64,000 bases of DNA from Streptomyces sp. NBC_00539 (GCF_036346105.1 NZ_CP107811.1:1612001-1676000), one strand, 5' to 3'; numbered from the stretch's first letter, positions 43,657 through 55,259 are shown. Program-made: numbers and translations. The notes: generated from the sequence alone by a model not told the origin.

Positions 43657-45162
43657 TCACGGGTAGCGGCGCGGGGTCCAGGTCAGGCGGGTCCCGTCGG
43701 CCCGCTCCGTGACCTGCGTCTGCGAGGAGCCGACCAGCAGGATCGTGCGCATGTCCACCTCTTCCGGGACCAGTGCGTCCAGCGTGACGATCCGGACGGA
43801 CTGCTCGGGACCGCCCACGTCCCGCGCGACGACCACCGGGGTCTGCGGCGCGCGCAGTTCGAGCAGCAGCTCGCGGGCCTGCGCCACCTGCCAGGTCCGG
43901 CTGCGCGAGCCCGGGTTGTACAGGGCGAGCACGAGGTCGGCCTGCGCGGCGGACCGCAGCCGCTCCGCGATGACCTCCCAGGGCTTGAGCCGGTCGGAGA
44001 GGGAGATCGTGGCGTAGTCGTGGCCCAGCGGGGCCCCGGCCAAAGCGGCGGCCGCGTTGGCGGCGGTCACCCCCGGCAGGACCCGTACGGGCACGTCCTT
44101 GTACTCGGCCTGACCCGCGACCTCCAGGACCGCCGTGGCCATGGCGAAGACCCCGGGGTCACCGCCGGAGACCACCGCCACCCGCTTGCCGCGCCGGGCG
44201 AGGTCCAGGGCGAACTCGGCGCGCTCGGACTCCACCTTGTTGTCGGAGCCGTGCCGGACCTGGCCCGGCTTCACCGGCACCCGGTCCAGGTACGTGGTGT
44301 ACCCGACGAGCGCCTCGGCGTCCGCGAGCGCCCGCCGGGTCTGCGGGGTCAGCCACAGCGGGCCGGCCGGCCCGGTCCCGACGACCACGACCTCGCCCGG
44401 CCCCGACGGCACGCTGCCCGGGTTGCCGACGCGGCTGGGCACGACGGCGACGGCGAAGTACGGCACGCTGTCCGGGTCGGTGTCGGCGAGGACGCCGGTG
44501 CGCTCCCCCGCCATCGTGGCGCGCTCGACGTAGCGGGCCTCGGCGAGCCGGCCGCTGCTCTCCATGGCCCGGCGCACGGCGGGGAAGGTGCGCCCGAGCT
44601 TCATCACCACCGCCGAGTCGGTGGCGGCGAGCCGGGCGGTGAGCTCCTCCTCGGGCAGGGTGCCGGGCAGGATGGTCAGTACCTCCTCGCCCTCCACGAG
44701 CGGGGTGCCCAGCCGCGCGGCGGCGGCGCTCACCGAGGTCACCCCGGGGATCACCTCGGCCTCATAACGGTCGGCGAGCCGCTTGTGCATGTGCATGTAG
44801 GAGCCGTAGAAGAGGGGGTCGCCCTCCGCGAGCACGGCGACGGTCCGGCCGGCGTCGAGGTGCGCGGCGAGGCGGGCGGCGGAAGCCTCGTAGAACTCCT
44901 CCATGGCGCCCTGGTAGCCGCCGGGGTGGTCGGTGGTCTCGGTGGTGACCGGGTAGACCAGCGGCTCCTCGATGTGGTCGGCGCGCAGGTGCTCCGCGGC
45001 GATCGAGCGGGCGATGGACCGGCCGTGGCGCGCGGAGTGGTACGCGACGACATCGGCTCCGGCGATCACCTCGACGGCCCGCAGGGTCATCAGGGAGGGG
45101 TCGCCGGGCCCGAGCCCCACACCGTAGAGCTTTCCGGCGCCGGTGCTGTTCGCGGTGCTCAT
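43657..45162 (-). CDS. cobIJ: Bifunctional precorrin-2 C20-/precorrin-3B C17-methyltransferase (CobIJ fusion)
   Basis: A 501-residue fusion of two uroporphyrin-methylase-fold enzymes. The first half (about 1-245, CobI) starts [19 protein letters not shown] with [20 protein letters not shown] and [19 protein letters not shown]. The second half (about 255-501, CobJ) starts [19 protein letters not shown] with [36 protein letters not shown] and [11 protein letters not shown]. It methylates C20 of precorrin-2 and C17 of precorrin-3B with ring contraction. The fusion is common in actinomycetes. Its ATG overlaps the cobH stop (ATGA), and it is last in the minus-strand cobG-cobH-cobIJ operon. Confidence 0.96.
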   Translation of the reverse strand: MSTANSTGAGKLYGVGLGPGDPSLMTLRAVEVIAGADVVAYHSARHGRSIARSIAAEHLRADHIEEPLVYPVTTETTDHPGGYQGAMEEFYEASAARLAAHLDAGRTVAVLAEGDPLFYGSYMHMHKRLADRYEAEVIPGVTSVSAAAARLGTPLVEGEEVLTILPGTLPEEELTARLAATDSAVVMKLGRTFPAVRRAMESSGRLAEARYVERATMAGERTGVLADTDPDSVPYFAVAVVPSRVGNPGSVPSGPGEVVVVGTGPAGPLWLTPQTRRALADAEALVGYTTYLDRVPVKPGQVRHGSDNKVESERAEFALDLARRGKRVAVVSGGDPGVFAMATAVLEVAGQAEYKDVPVRVLPGVTAANAAAALAGAPLGHDYATISLSDRLKPWEVIAERLRSAAQADLVLALYNPGSRSRTWQVAQARELLLELRAPQTPVVVARDVGGPEQSVRIVTLDALVPEEVDMRTILLVGSSQTQVTERADGTRLTWTPRRYP

Positions 45163-45806
45163 TCTTCCTCGCTCGCGATCGCGTTGACGGCGGCGGCCGC
45201 GATGGCGCTGCCGCCGCGCCGACCCCGCACGATCAAGTGGTCCAGCGCGGAGGGGTGTGCGGCGAGCGCGTCCTTCGACTCGGCGGCGCCGATGAAACCG
45301 ACCGGGACGCCGATCACGGCGGCGGGGCGGGGCGCGCCCTCCTCGATCATCTCCAGCAGCCGGAACAGCGCGGTCGGCGCGTTGCCCACGGCGATCACGG
45401 AGCCCTCCAACAGGCCCCGGTCACGCCACACTTCGAGGGCCGCGGCACTGCGGGTGGTGCCCCTCTTGGCGGCGAGCGCCGGGACGGCCGGGTCGGAGAG
45501 GGTGCAGATGACGTCGTTGTCCGCGGGCAGCCGCTTGCGGGTGACACCGCTCGCCACCATCTGTACGTCGCACAGGATCGGCGCACCGGCGTGCAGGGCG
45601 GCCCGTGCCCGCAGCACGACGTCGGGCGTGTAGCCCAGGTCCTGGGGCAGGTCGGTCATCCCGCAGGCGTGGATCATGCGCACCGCGACCTGGGCGACCG
45701 AGGCGGGCAGCCCGGAGAGGTCCGCCTCGGCGCGGATCGTGGCAAAGGACTGGCGGTAGATCGCCGCGCCGTCCTTCTCGTACTCGAACACTGTGTACTC
45801 GCTCAT
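45159..45806 (-). CDS. cobH: Precorrin-8X methylmutase
   Basis: A 215-residue precorrin-8X methylmutase (CobH/CbiC), which migrates the C11 methyl to C12 to give hydrogenobyrinic acid. The active-site His is in [16 protein letters not shown]. Other family segments are [51 protein letters not shown] and the C-terminal [15 protein letters not shown]. The ATG at 45804-45806 ([13 protein letters not shown]) overlaps the cobG stop by four bases, and its own stop overlaps cobIJ. Confidence 0.97.
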   Translation of the reverse strand: MSEYTVFEYEKDGAAIYRQSFATIRAEADLSGLPASVAQVAVRMIHACGMTDLPQDLGYTPDVVLRARAALHAGAPILCDVQMVASGVTRKRLPADNDVICTLSDPAVPALAAKRGTTRSAAALEVWRDRGLLEGSVIAVGNAPTALFRLLEMIEEGAPRPAAVIGVPVGFIGAAESKDALAAHPSALDHLIVRGRRGGSAIAAAAVNAIASEEE

Positions 45807-47104
45807 TTCTTCGCTGCGTCGTGGGAGGTGGTGCGGCGTGCGTCCCTGAGGGCCGCGGGAAGGTCGGGGGGCTGTACGCCGTGGCGGGGGGCACGGCCGG
45901 GGGCGCGGACGTCGTAACCGTCGGGGGTCGCGAGCACGTCCGCCCAGGCGGTCCCGCGCGGGTGTCCGCAGCGCCGTTCGCACCCCGACCAGTGCACGGG
46001 CAGCGGTCCGGCCGCGAGGGCGGTGACGGCCCGCGCGTCGGCGCGCACGTCGCTGTGGGACCGGGCGCATCCGGGGCGCCCCGTACAGGCCGTCACGGAC
46101 CGCCAGGGATCGGTGGGGGTGGTGATCAGCCCGGCGTCGGCGAGGACGGCGAGGCCGCCGGCCGCGGTTGCGGCGGTCAGCCCGGGCACGACGACGCCGC
46201 GCCAGGGGGTCAGGCGCAGCTGCCCGGTGAGGCCGGCCAGGAGGTTCCACTGGGCGGTGGTGAGGCGCCCCAGGGGTGCGAGTACGGAGAGCGCCGCGCT
46301 CTGCCCGGGTCCTTCGACCAGACCGGGTTCGGGGGCGGCGCCCCGGGGCGCGCCGACGTCGGCCACGACGGTCGCGCGCACTGCGGCGCCCGCCAGCCGC
46401 TCGCCCAACTCCCCTACGGTGAGGGCTCGTTCGGCAGGCAGCTCGGCCACGCGCCAGGCCCGCGTCCCGGCGTCCCGGGCGGCGTCGAGGAAGTACCGGG
46501 CGGCGACCAGGGCGGCCCGCGGGGCGTCCGCCGCGGACACGAGCAGCCCTTCGCGGGCTCCGGCGGTCGTGAGCAGGGCGTGCCCGGGGTCGCGCGCGAG
46601 CAGGTTCACGTCGGCGTCGAGCGAGCTCACGTCGCCGCGACCGTCGTCGAGGGCGAAGAGGAAGCGCCCGGACAGCGCGACGGCCTCTTCGTCCCCGCAG
46701 AGCAGCCGGTCCAGTTCCGCGACCCAGGGCGCCACATCGGGCAGCCCGCTGCGGTCGAGCCCGGTCAGCGGCGAGGCGACGACGTTGCGAACCCGCTCGT
46801 GGGACGGGGCGGCCAGCAGCCCGGCGTCGGTCAGTGCGCCCGCGAGGTCCCCTCCGCACGACGCGCCCAGCCCACGCAGCTGCACGTTCCCGCGCGAGGT
46901 GAGGTCGACGTGCCCGTCGCCGAGCCGGTCCGCCGCATCGGCGAGCAGCCGGGCCGCGCGCGCTCCGAGCATCCCCCCGGGTATCCGCACCCGCGCGAGG
47001 TACCCGTCGTCCGCCGCATGCAACCGCAACGCGCCGGGACATGCGTCCCCGCGATCCCGTATGACGGGTTCATCCCGCGATGCGGCGGAAGGCGGCTGTG
47101 ACAT
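45803..47104 (-). CDS. cobG: Precorrin-3B synthase (aerobic route)
   Basis: A 433-residue nitrite/sulfite-reductase-like [4Fe-4S] enzyme that uses O2 to hydroxylate precorrin-3A, so it marks the aerobic cobalamin pathway. Typical segments are [27 protein letters not shown] and, in the C-terminal half, the cluster cysteines in [15 protein letters not shown] and [10 protein letters not shown]. The start is taken at the ATG 47102-47104 (MSQPPSAAS). An in-frame ATG 12 bp upstream (47116) is equally possible, as neither has a strong ribosome site. It is the first gene of the cobG-cobH-cobIJ operon and divergent from cobN. Confidence 0.93.
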   Translation of the reverse strand: MSQPPSAASRDEPVIRDRGDACPGALRLHAADDGYLARVRIPGGMLGARAARLLADAADRLGDGHVDLTSRGNVQLRGLGASCGGDLAGALTDAGLLAAPSHERVRNVVASPLTGLDRSGLPDVAPWVAELDRLLCGDEEAVALSGRFLFALDDGRGDVSSLDADVNLLARDPGHALLTTAGAREGLLVSAADAPRAALVAARYFLDAARDAGTRAWRVAELPAERALTVGELGERLAGAAVRATVVADVGAPRGAAPEPGLVEGPGQSAALSVLAPLGRLTTAQWNLLAGLTGQLRLTPWRGVVVPGLTAATAAGGLAVLADAGLITTPTDPWRSVTACTGRPGCARSHSDVRADARAVTALAAGPLPVHWSGCERRCGHPRGTAWADVLATPDGYDVRAPGRAPRHGVQPPDLPAALRDARRTTSHDAAKK

Positions 47105-47194
47105 GGCCGCGAGCATACCCACGTTTGCCCACCCCCGACCTGTGTCCACCGCCACCCTGATCTGCGGCGCCCGCCCCCCGGGCCCCCAACTCCC

Positions 47195-47300
47195 CCTCCA
47201 GCCCCCGCCGCCCCTCTCCGGCCCCGGCCGCCCTCCAGCCCCGGCTGCCGCATCCGGCCCCGGCCGCCACCATCCGGCCCCGCCGCCACAATGCAGCCCC
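47195..47300. repeat. Degenerate tandem repeat of a ~19 bp GC-rich unit
   Basis: Between cobG and the riboswitch about five imperfect copies of a unit like CCGGCCCCGGCCGCC plus a few bases follow one another (for example near 47216, 47233, 47253, 47272). The stretch is almost free of A/T and no gene is supported in it. Replication slippage is the simplest origin. Confidence 0.5.
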
Positions 47301-47342
47301 GCCGGCGTTTGAGGCGCGGGGGCCCGGGGGCAGAGCCCCCTC
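47293..47342. repeat. Streptomycete-type dispersed intergenic element, possible terminator
   Basis: The sequence CAGCCCCGCCGGCGTTTGAG (47294-47313), followed by a GCGCGGG run and GGGGGCAGAGCCCCC (47326-47340), resembles a short element I recall as frequent in Streptomyces intergenic regions. Its end forms a 5 bp GC hairpin. Recognition is from memory only; copy number in this genome is unknown. Confidence 0.4.
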
Positions 47343-47407
47343 AACGAACCGCACCCGCACACGCACCCCCGCCACCCCGCCCCGGCCCCAGCCCACCTAA
47401 GATGACC

Positions 47408-47545
47408 CCCGGCGGAGCCACACGGCCCGCCATCGCCGAGGACGGCGACATGGGAGGAAGCCCGGTGCGATTCCGGCGCGGTCCCGCCACTGTGAACCCC
47501 GCGGAGCATCCGGCAGGGTGAGTCAGGAACTCCCGCCGTCCACAC
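47408..47545 (+). ncRNA. Cobalamin riboswitch upstream of cobN
   Basis: The conserved core GGGAGGAAGCCCGGTGCGAT (47452-47471), then TTCCGG and GTCCCGCCACTGTGA, is followed by the B12 box AGTCAGGAACTCCCGCC at 47521-47537. These match the class of adenosylcobalamin aptamers, so cobN should be repressed when B12 is abundant. Downstream, CGGGG (47550-47554) can pair with CCCCG (47563-47567), which abuts the GAGGAAGG ribosome site; this suggests control of translation. The aptamer borders are approximate. Confidence 0.93.
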
Positions 47546-47585
47546 TGCCCGGGGCGCGGAAACCCCGAGGAAGGCCTGCCGCCGC

Positions 47586-50500
47586 ATGATCCTGCTGCTG
47601 TCGACGTCCGACACCGATCTGCTCAGCGCCCGCGCAGCCGACGGGCCCGTCCCGTACCGGTTCGCGAACCCCTCCCGCCTTCCCCTCGACGACCTCCCCG
47701 CCCTCCTCGACGGGGTCGAGCTGGTCGTCGTACGCCTCCTCGGCGGCCTCCGCGCCTGGCAGGACGGCCTCGACCTGCTCCTGGCCCCCGGCCAGCACCG
47801 CCCGGTCGTGGTCCTGACCGGCGAACAGGCCCCGGACGCGCAGCTGATGGAGGCCTCCACCGTCCCCATCGGCATCGCCGCCGAAGCGCACGCCTACCTC
47901 GCCCACGGCGGCCCCGCCAACCTGGACCAGCTGGCCCGCTTCCTCTCCGACACCGTGCTCCTCACCGGTCACGGCTTCGAGCCCCCCGCCGCCGCCCCCA
48001 CCTGGGGCCCCCTGGAGCGCACCCCGGCCGGTACCACCGGTCCCCGCGTCGCCGTGCTGTACTACCGCGCCCACCAGATGAGCGGCAACACCGCCTTCGT
48101 GCACGCCCTCTGCGATGCCATCGAGGCCCACGGCGCCCGGCCGCTCCCCCTCTACGTCTCCTCCCTCCGCGCCCCGGAGCAGGAACTGCTCACCGCCCTG
48201 GAATCGGCGGACGCCATCGTCACCACCGTCCTCGCGGCGGGCGGCACCAAGCCCGCCACCGCCTCGGCCGGCGGCGACGACGAGTCCTGGGACGCCGGCG
48301 CCCTGGCCGCGCTCGGCGTGCCGATCCTCCAGGCCCTGTGCCTGACCGGCTCCCGCAGCACGTGGGAGGAGAACGACGAGGGCCTCTCCCCGCTGGACGC
48401 CGCCACCCAGGTCGCCGTCCCCGAGTTCGACGGCCGCCTGATCACCGTCCCGTTCTCCTTCAAGGAGCTCGACGACGACGGCCTGCCCGCCTACGTGGCC
48501 GACCCCGAGCGTGCCGCCCGCGTCGCGGGGATCGCCGTACGCCACGCCCGGCTGCGCCACATCGAGCGCCGCGACAAGAAGGTGGCGCTGGTCCTCTCCG
48601 CGTACCCGACCAAGCACTCCCGCATCGGCAACGCGGTCGGCCTGGACACCCCGGCCAGCGCGGTCGAACTCCTTCGCACCCTCATCGCGGCGGGCTACGA
48701 CTTCGGTCCGACCGCCGACATCCCCGGCCTCGTCTCCGGCGACGGCGACGAGCTGATCCGCGCCCTGATCGAGGCCGGCGGCCACGACCAGGACTGGCTC
48801 ACCGAGGAGCAACTGGCCCGCAACCCCGTCCGCATCCCCGCCGCCGACTACAAGCGGTGGTTCGCCGAGCTCCCGGCCGAACTGCGCGACAGCGTCAACG
48901 AGCACTGGGGCGAGGCTCCCGGCAGCATGTTCGTCGACACCTCCGCCAACCCCGAGGGCGACATCGTCCTGGCCGCCCTGCGCCGCGGGAACCTCCTGAT
49001 CCTCATCCAGCCGCCGCGCGGCTTCGGCGAGAACCCGATCGCGATCTACCACGACCCGGACCTGCCGCCGTCGCACCACTACCTGGCCGCGTACCGCTGG
49101 ATCCAGGCCCGCGAGGAGGACGGCGGTTTCGGCGCGGACGCGATGATCCACCTGGGCAAGCACGGCAACCTGGAGTGGCTGCCCGGCAAGAACGCCGGCC
49201 TGTCCGCCTCCTGCGCCCCGGACGCCGCCCTCGGCGACCTCCCCCTGATCTACCCCTTCCTCGTCAACGACCCGGGCGAGGGCACGCAGGCCAAGCGCCG
49301 CGTGCACGCCACCCTGGTCGACCACCTGGTGCCGCCGATGGCGCGCGCGGAGTCGTACGGCGACATCGCCCGCCTCGAACAGCACTTGGACGAGTACGCG
49401 CAGATCAGCGCCATGGACCCGGCGAAGCTGCCCGCCATCCGCGCGCAGATCTGGACGCTGATCCAGGCGGCGAAGCTCCACCACGACCTGGGCCTCGAAG
49501 AGCGCCCCGACGACGAGGGCTTCGACGACTTCCTCCTGCACGTCGACGGCTGGCTCTGTGAGGTCAAGGACGCCCAGATCCGCGACGGACTCCACGTCCT
49601 GGGCGGCGCCCCGACCGGTGAGGCCCGCGTCAACCTGGTCCTGGCGATCCTGCGCGCCCGCCAGATCTGGGGCGGTACGACGGCCCTGCCGGGCCTGCGC
49701 GAGGCCCTCGGCCTGGACGAGTCCGCGGCGACCCGCACCTCGGCCGACGCCGTGGAGGAGACGGCCCGCGCCCTGGTCCAGGCGATGGAGGACGCGAACT
49801 GGGACCCCTCGGCGGTGGCTTCGGTCGCCGCACCGTACTCGGCAGACGTCGCGGCGGTGCTGGACTTCGCCGCCCGGGAGGTGGTCCCCCGCCTCGCCGG
49901 CACCACGGACGAGATCGCCCACGTCGTGGCCGCCCTCGACGGCCGCTTCATCCCGGCGGGCCCCTCGGGCTCCCCCCTCCGCGGCCTGGTGAACGTCCTG
50001 CCGACCGGCCGCAACTTCTACTCGGTGGACCCCAAGGCCGTCCCCTCCCGCCTCGCCTGGGAGACGGGCCAGGCCCTGGCCGACTCGCTCCTGACCCGCT
50101 ACCGCACGGACAACGGCGAATGGCCCGCCTCCGTCGGCCTCTCCCTCTGGGGAACGAGCGCGATGCGCACGGCGGGCGACGACGTCGCCGAAGCCCTGGC
50201 CCTCCTGGGCATCCGCCCGGTCTGGGACGAGGCCTCGCGCCGCGTCACGGGCATCGAGCCCATCCCCCTCGCGGAACTCGGCCGCCCCCGCATCGACGTC
50301 ACCCTGCGCATCTCGGGCTTCTTCCGCGACGCGTTCCCGCACGTCATCGCCCTCCTCGACGACGCGGTGCGCCTGGCGGCCTCGCTGGAGGAGCCCGCGT
50401 CCGAGAACTACATCCGCGCCCACGCCCAAGCAGACCTCTCCCTCCACGGGGACGAACGCCGCGCGACGACCCGCATCTTCGGCTCCCGCCCGGGCACGTA

Positions 50501-51194
50501 CGGCGCGGGCATCCTCCAGCTGATCGACTCCCGCGACTGGCGCACCGACGCCGACCTCGCGGAGGTCTACACGGTCTGGGGCGGCTACGCCTACGGCCGC
50601 GGCCTGGAGGGCCGCCCGGCCCGCGCCGAAATGGAGACCGCCTACAAGCGGATCACCGTCGCCGCGAAGAACACGGACACCCGCGAGCACGACATCGCCG
50701 ACTCCGACGACTACTTCCAGTACCACGGCGGCATGGTCGCCACGGTCCGCGCCCTTCGCGGCACGGCCCCCGAGGCCTACATCGGCGACTCCACCCGCCC
50801 CGAGACGGTCAAGACCCGCACCCTGGTCGAAGAGACCTCGCGCGTCTTCCGCGCCCGCGTGGTGAACCCCAAGTGGATCGAGGCGATGCGCCGCCACGGC
50901 TACAAGGGCGCCTTCGAACTCGCGGCGACGGTGGACTACCTCTTCGGCTACGACGCCACCACCGGCGTCATCGCCGACTGGATGTACGACAAGCTGACGG
51001 AAACCTACGTCCTGGACCCCGAGAACCGCGCGTTCCTCGAACAGGCCAACCCCTGGGCCCTCCACGGCATCGCGGAACGCCTCCTGGAGGCCGAATCCCG
51101 CGGCATGTGGGAAAAGCCGGACCCCCAGATCCTCGAATCCCTCCGCCAGGTCTACCTGGACACGGAAGGCACCCTGGAATCCGAGGCCGAATAA
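47586..51194 (+). CDS. cobN: Cobaltochelatase subunit CobN
   Basis: The 1202-residue large subunit of aerobic ATP-dependent cobaltochelatase, which inserts Co2+ into hydrogenobyrinic acid a,c-diamide. It resembles the Mg-chelatase H subunit. Clear segments are VAVLYYRAHQMSGNTAFV, VALVLSAYPTKHSRIGNAVG, MIHLGKHGNLEWLPGKNAGLS, SLWGTSAMRTAGDDVAEAL and TRIFGSRPGTYGAGILQLI, in family order. Length is normal (about 1200). The ATG at 47586 follows GAGGAAGG, beneath the riboswitch. The CobS/CobT or ChlI/ChlD-like ATPase partners do not follow; geosmin synthase is next after a 319 bp gap. Confidence 0.97.
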   Translation: MILLLSTSDTDLLSARAADGPVPYRFANPSRLPLDDLPALLDGVELVVVRLLGGLRAWQDGLDLLLAPGQHRPVVVLTGEQAPDAQLMEASTVPIGIAAEAHAYLAHGGPANLDQLARFLSDTVLLTGHGFEPPAAAPTWGPLERTPAGTTGPRVAVLYYRAHQMSGNTAFVHALCDAIEAHGARPLPLYVSSLRAPEQELLTALESADAIVTTVLAAGGTKPATASAGGDDESWDAGALAALGVPILQALCLTGSRSTWEENDEGLSPLDAATQVAVPEFDGRLITVPFSFKELDDDGLPAYVADPERAARVAGIAVRHARLRHIERRDKKVALVLSAYPTKHSRIGNAVGLDTPASAVELLRTLIAAGYDFGPTADIPGLVSGDGDELIRALIEAGGHDQDWLTEEQLARNPVRIPAADYKRWFAELPAELRDSVNEHWGEAPGSMFVDTSANPEGDIVLAALRRGNLLILIQPPRGFGENPIAIYHDPDLPPSHHYLAAYRWIQAREEDGGFGADAMIHLGKHGNLEWLPGKNAGLSASCAPDAALGDLPLIYPFLVNDPGEGTQAKRRVHATLVDHLVPPMARAESYGDIARLEQHLDEYAQISAMDPAKLPAIRAQIWTLIQAAKLHHDLGLEERPDDEGFDDFLLHVDGWLCEVKDAQIRDGLHVLGGAPTGEARVNLVLAILRARQIWGGTTALPGLREALGLDESAATRTSADAVEETARALVQAMEDANWDPSAVASVAAPYSADVAAVLDFAAREVVPRLAGTTDEIAHVVAALDGRFIPAGPSGSPLRGLVNVLPTGRNFYSVDPKAVPSRLAWETGQALADSLLTRYRTDNGEWPASVGLSLWGTSAMRTAGDDVAEALALLGIRPVWDEASRRVTGIEPIPLAELGRPRIDVTLRISGFFRDAFPHVIALLDDAVRLAASLEEPASENYIRAHAQADLSLHGDERRATTRIFGSRPGTYGAGILQLIDSRDWRTDADLAEVYTVWGGYAYGRGLEGRPARAEMETAYKRITVAAKNTDTREHDIADSDDYFQYHGGMVATVRALRGTAPEAYIGDSTRPETVKTRTLVEETSRVFRARVVNPKWIEAMRRHGYKGAFELAATVDYLFGYDATTGVIADWMYDKLTETYVLDPENRAFLEQANPWALHGIAERLLEAESRGMWEKPDPQILESLRQVYLDTEGTLESEAE

Positions 51195-51332
51195 CCCCGG
51201 CGCAACACCCGCACAAGGGCCCCGGTCGTCCCACGCCCGGGGCCCGCACCATTCCCCCTGAACGACCCCGTCGACGGACGCAACCCGGCCGTCCTCCAGC
51301 GGGCATCGGCAGTCGGCGCCGGATGAATCCGC

Positions 51333-51363
51333 GGTGTCACGGCCCCATAGCGGCCGTGACACC
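51333..51363. terminator. Perfect inverted repeat between cobN and geosmin synthase
   Basis: GGTGTCACGGCC (51333-51344) and GGCCGTGACACC (51352-51363) form a 12 bp perfect stem with a 7 nt loop. It is 139 bp past the cobN stop and 150 bp before the geosmin synthase start, so it is either a cobN terminator or an operator. The rest of this 319 bp gap (51195-51513) shows no gene. Confidence 0.5.
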
Positions 51364-51474
51364 ACGGCGTTCGGGGATCGGCGACTTCGTCACCTGATGC
51401 GGTGAACCGCCCCTTGGGGTGGGGTCGAGCGGGGTAGGGCAGTGCTGATCTCGTGCGGGGGGCCGGGGATTTGA

Positions 51475-53730
<2,256 letters not shown>

Positions 53731-53742
53731 CCCCCGCGGCGC

Positions 53743-53767
53743 GGGGGCGGTCCGCTCGGCCGCCCCC
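53743..53767. terminator. Hairpin terminator between convergent geosmin synthase and beta-propeller gene
   Basis: GGGGGCGG (53743-53750) pairs with CCGCCCCC (53760-53767) around a 9 nt loop, 12 bp past the geosmin synthase stop. A further self-complementary GC run follows at about 53764-53780. It lies in the 95 bp between convergent genes. Confidence 0.6.
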
Positions 53768-53825
53768 GGGCCCCGGGCCCCCGAGGACTCCACCACTTCC
53801 ACCGGGACGACCCGCGCCCGGTCGG

Positions 53826-55067
53826 TCAGCGCGCCGCCGGTCCGCTCCAGCCGGCCGGGACGTGCCCGAGCCTGACCCGCTGCGGATGGTCGCCGACCGG
53901 GACGGAGACCCGCTTGGTCCCGGTGGCGAAGTCGATGGCGGTGACCCGGTCGGCGCCGCTCTCGGAGATCACGCAGGCGCTTCCGTCACCGTCGACGGTG
54001 GCCCAGTACGGCTTCACGGCGGGCACGGGCGCGGCTTCGGTGAGCGTGGCCCGGTCCACGATCGTCGCGTAGTCGTCCATGGTGCCGGCGACGCAGAGCT
54101 TCGCGCCGTCGGGGCTCATCGACAGCCCGTGGTGGCGCGAGTCGTTGACCCAGGTGGTGCGGTCGGTGCTGGTGGCGGGATTGCCGGGCAGTTCCTTGAT
54201 CCGGGTGATCCGGTCGGCGGTCACGTCGTACTCGACCACGCCGTTGAAGAAGGACACCTGGAAGTAGACCTTCGACTCGTCCGGACTGAACGACATGGGC
54301 CGCACGGCGTCCGAGAGGTCCGGGCGGCCGAAGGCGTCCAGGCGTTCGCGCATGTCGATCACCCGGACGGTGCGGAAGGTCTGGGTGTCGACGACCGTGA
54401 TCTTCCGGTCGCCCTTCGTCCAGTCCAGCCAGGGCGCGTCCAGCGCGGAGGTCACGTCGCCGATGGAGCTGTTCCACAGGTAGCGGCCGCCCTGCGTGAA
54501 GACGTTCTCGTGCGGCTTGTCCCCGGTGGTGAAGGAGCCGACCTGCCGGCCGGTGGCGATGTCGAGCACGTGCACGGTGTTGGCGGTCGAGGCGGAGACG
54601 GCGACCCGGGTGCCGTCCGGAGACAGCGCCATGTGGTCGGCGCGGTACCCGGCCACGGGGAAGCGCCAGTTGATCCTCCCGGTGCGGGCGTCGAGGGAGA
54701 CCACGTCGGCGAAGCTGGGCCGGGAGGCGACCACCGCGGAGCCGTCCGGGGTGGTGTACATGTCGTCCACGAACTGGTCGTGGCCTTCGCCCGCCGTGGC
54801 GCGGATGCCGAGGAAGAAGCCGAGCTTCACCGGGTTGAGGTAGATCTCCCGCAAGCGCTCGTCCTTGTCGGGGATCACGTTGATCCGGCCGACCTTGGCG
54901 AGATCGCCGGTGGAGGCGAGCACATCGGCGGTGCCTTCCCAGTTGTTCCCGACGAACAGCACCTCGCGCGGCGCGGAGGATCCGGGCTGCGGTGCGGGCG
55001 CCGCGCCGAGCGTGGCCGCGGCCAGGACGCAGGCGGACAGCAGGGCACGTGCGGGGAACCGGGGCAT
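53826..55067 (-). CDS. Secreted YVTN/cytochrome-D1-like beta-propeller protein
   Basis: A 413-residue exported protein of unknown function. It has a signal peptide (ARALLSACVLAAATLGAAPA, cleavage near residue 26) and then repeated blades of the YVTN type, for example DMYTTPDGSAVVASRPSFADVV, MALSPDGTRVAVSASTANTV, PMSFSPDESKVYFQVSFFNG and SMSPDGAKLCVAGTMDDYA. These S-P-D-G turns define a seven-bladed-like propeller. No haem Cys-His motif or WxxxGxxxY quinoprotein signature was seen, so PQQ binding is not supported. A perfect 14 bp palindrome lies about 30 bp upstream of the ATG, hinting at a dedicated repressor. It is 192 bp downstream of xdhC on the same strand. Confidence 0.85.
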   Translation of the reverse strand: MPRFPARALLSACVLAAATLGAAPAPQPGSSAPREVLFVGNNWEGTADVLASTGDLAKVGRINVIPDKDERLREIYLNPVKLGFFLGIRATAGEGHDQFVDDMYTTPDGSAVVASRPSFADVVSLDARTGRINWRFPVAGYRADHMALSPDGTRVAVSASTANTVHVLDIATGRQVGSFTTGDKPHENVFTQGGRYLWNSSIGDVTSALDAPWLDWTKGDRKITVVDTQTFRTVRVIDMRERLDAFGRPDLSDAVRPMSFSPDESKVYFQVSFFNGVVEYDVTADRITRIKELPGNPATSTDRTTWVNDSRHHGLSMSPDGAKLCVAGTMDDYATIVDRATLTEAAPVPAVKPYWATVDGDGSACVISESGADRVTAIDFATGTKRVSVPVGDHPQRVRLGHVPAGWSGPAAR

Positions 55068-55096
55068 TCGCTCAACTCCGTTGCGGGAAGGCGCCG

Positions 55097-55110
55097 TTAC
55101 CGGCCGGTAA
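55097..55110. promoter_or_regulatory. Perfect 14 bp palindrome, candidate repressor operator
   Basis: TTACCGGCCGGTAA lies 30 bp upstream of the beta-propeller gene start, flanked by an A/T-rich AAATA on its upstream side. Size and symmetry resemble operators of TetR-family repressors. No regulator gene is adjacent. Confidence 0.5.
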
Positions 55111-55138
55111 AAATAGGTGCAACGCCGGAAGGGCGCAA

Positions 55139-55217
55139 CCCCCGCGCAGTACCGGCCTCAGGCACGGCCCCCGCGCGGCGCCTGCCCCGGACACACCCCC
55201 GCGCAGTACCGGCCTCA
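55139..55217. repeat. Two 22 bp direct repeats
   Basis: Positions 55139-55160 and 55196-55217 are identical over 22 bp (core GCGCAGTACCGGCCTCA), 57 bp apart start to start, in the 192 bp gap between xdhC and the beta-propeller gene. The sequence between them holds further CCCCGCG runs. No function is evident. Confidence 0.75.
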
Positions 55218-55259
55218 CGCCCCCGCGGCACACCGCGCAGGCCCGCATCCGCCCGCCCG

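Noticed and set aside
53826-55067. Beta-propeller protein as the missing PQQ-dependent dehydrogenase
   Set aside because: No tryptophan-docking WxxxGxxxY-type repeats, vicinal disulfide or quinoprotein metal residues were seen. The blades are YVTN-like, and it is over 20 kb from the pqq genes.
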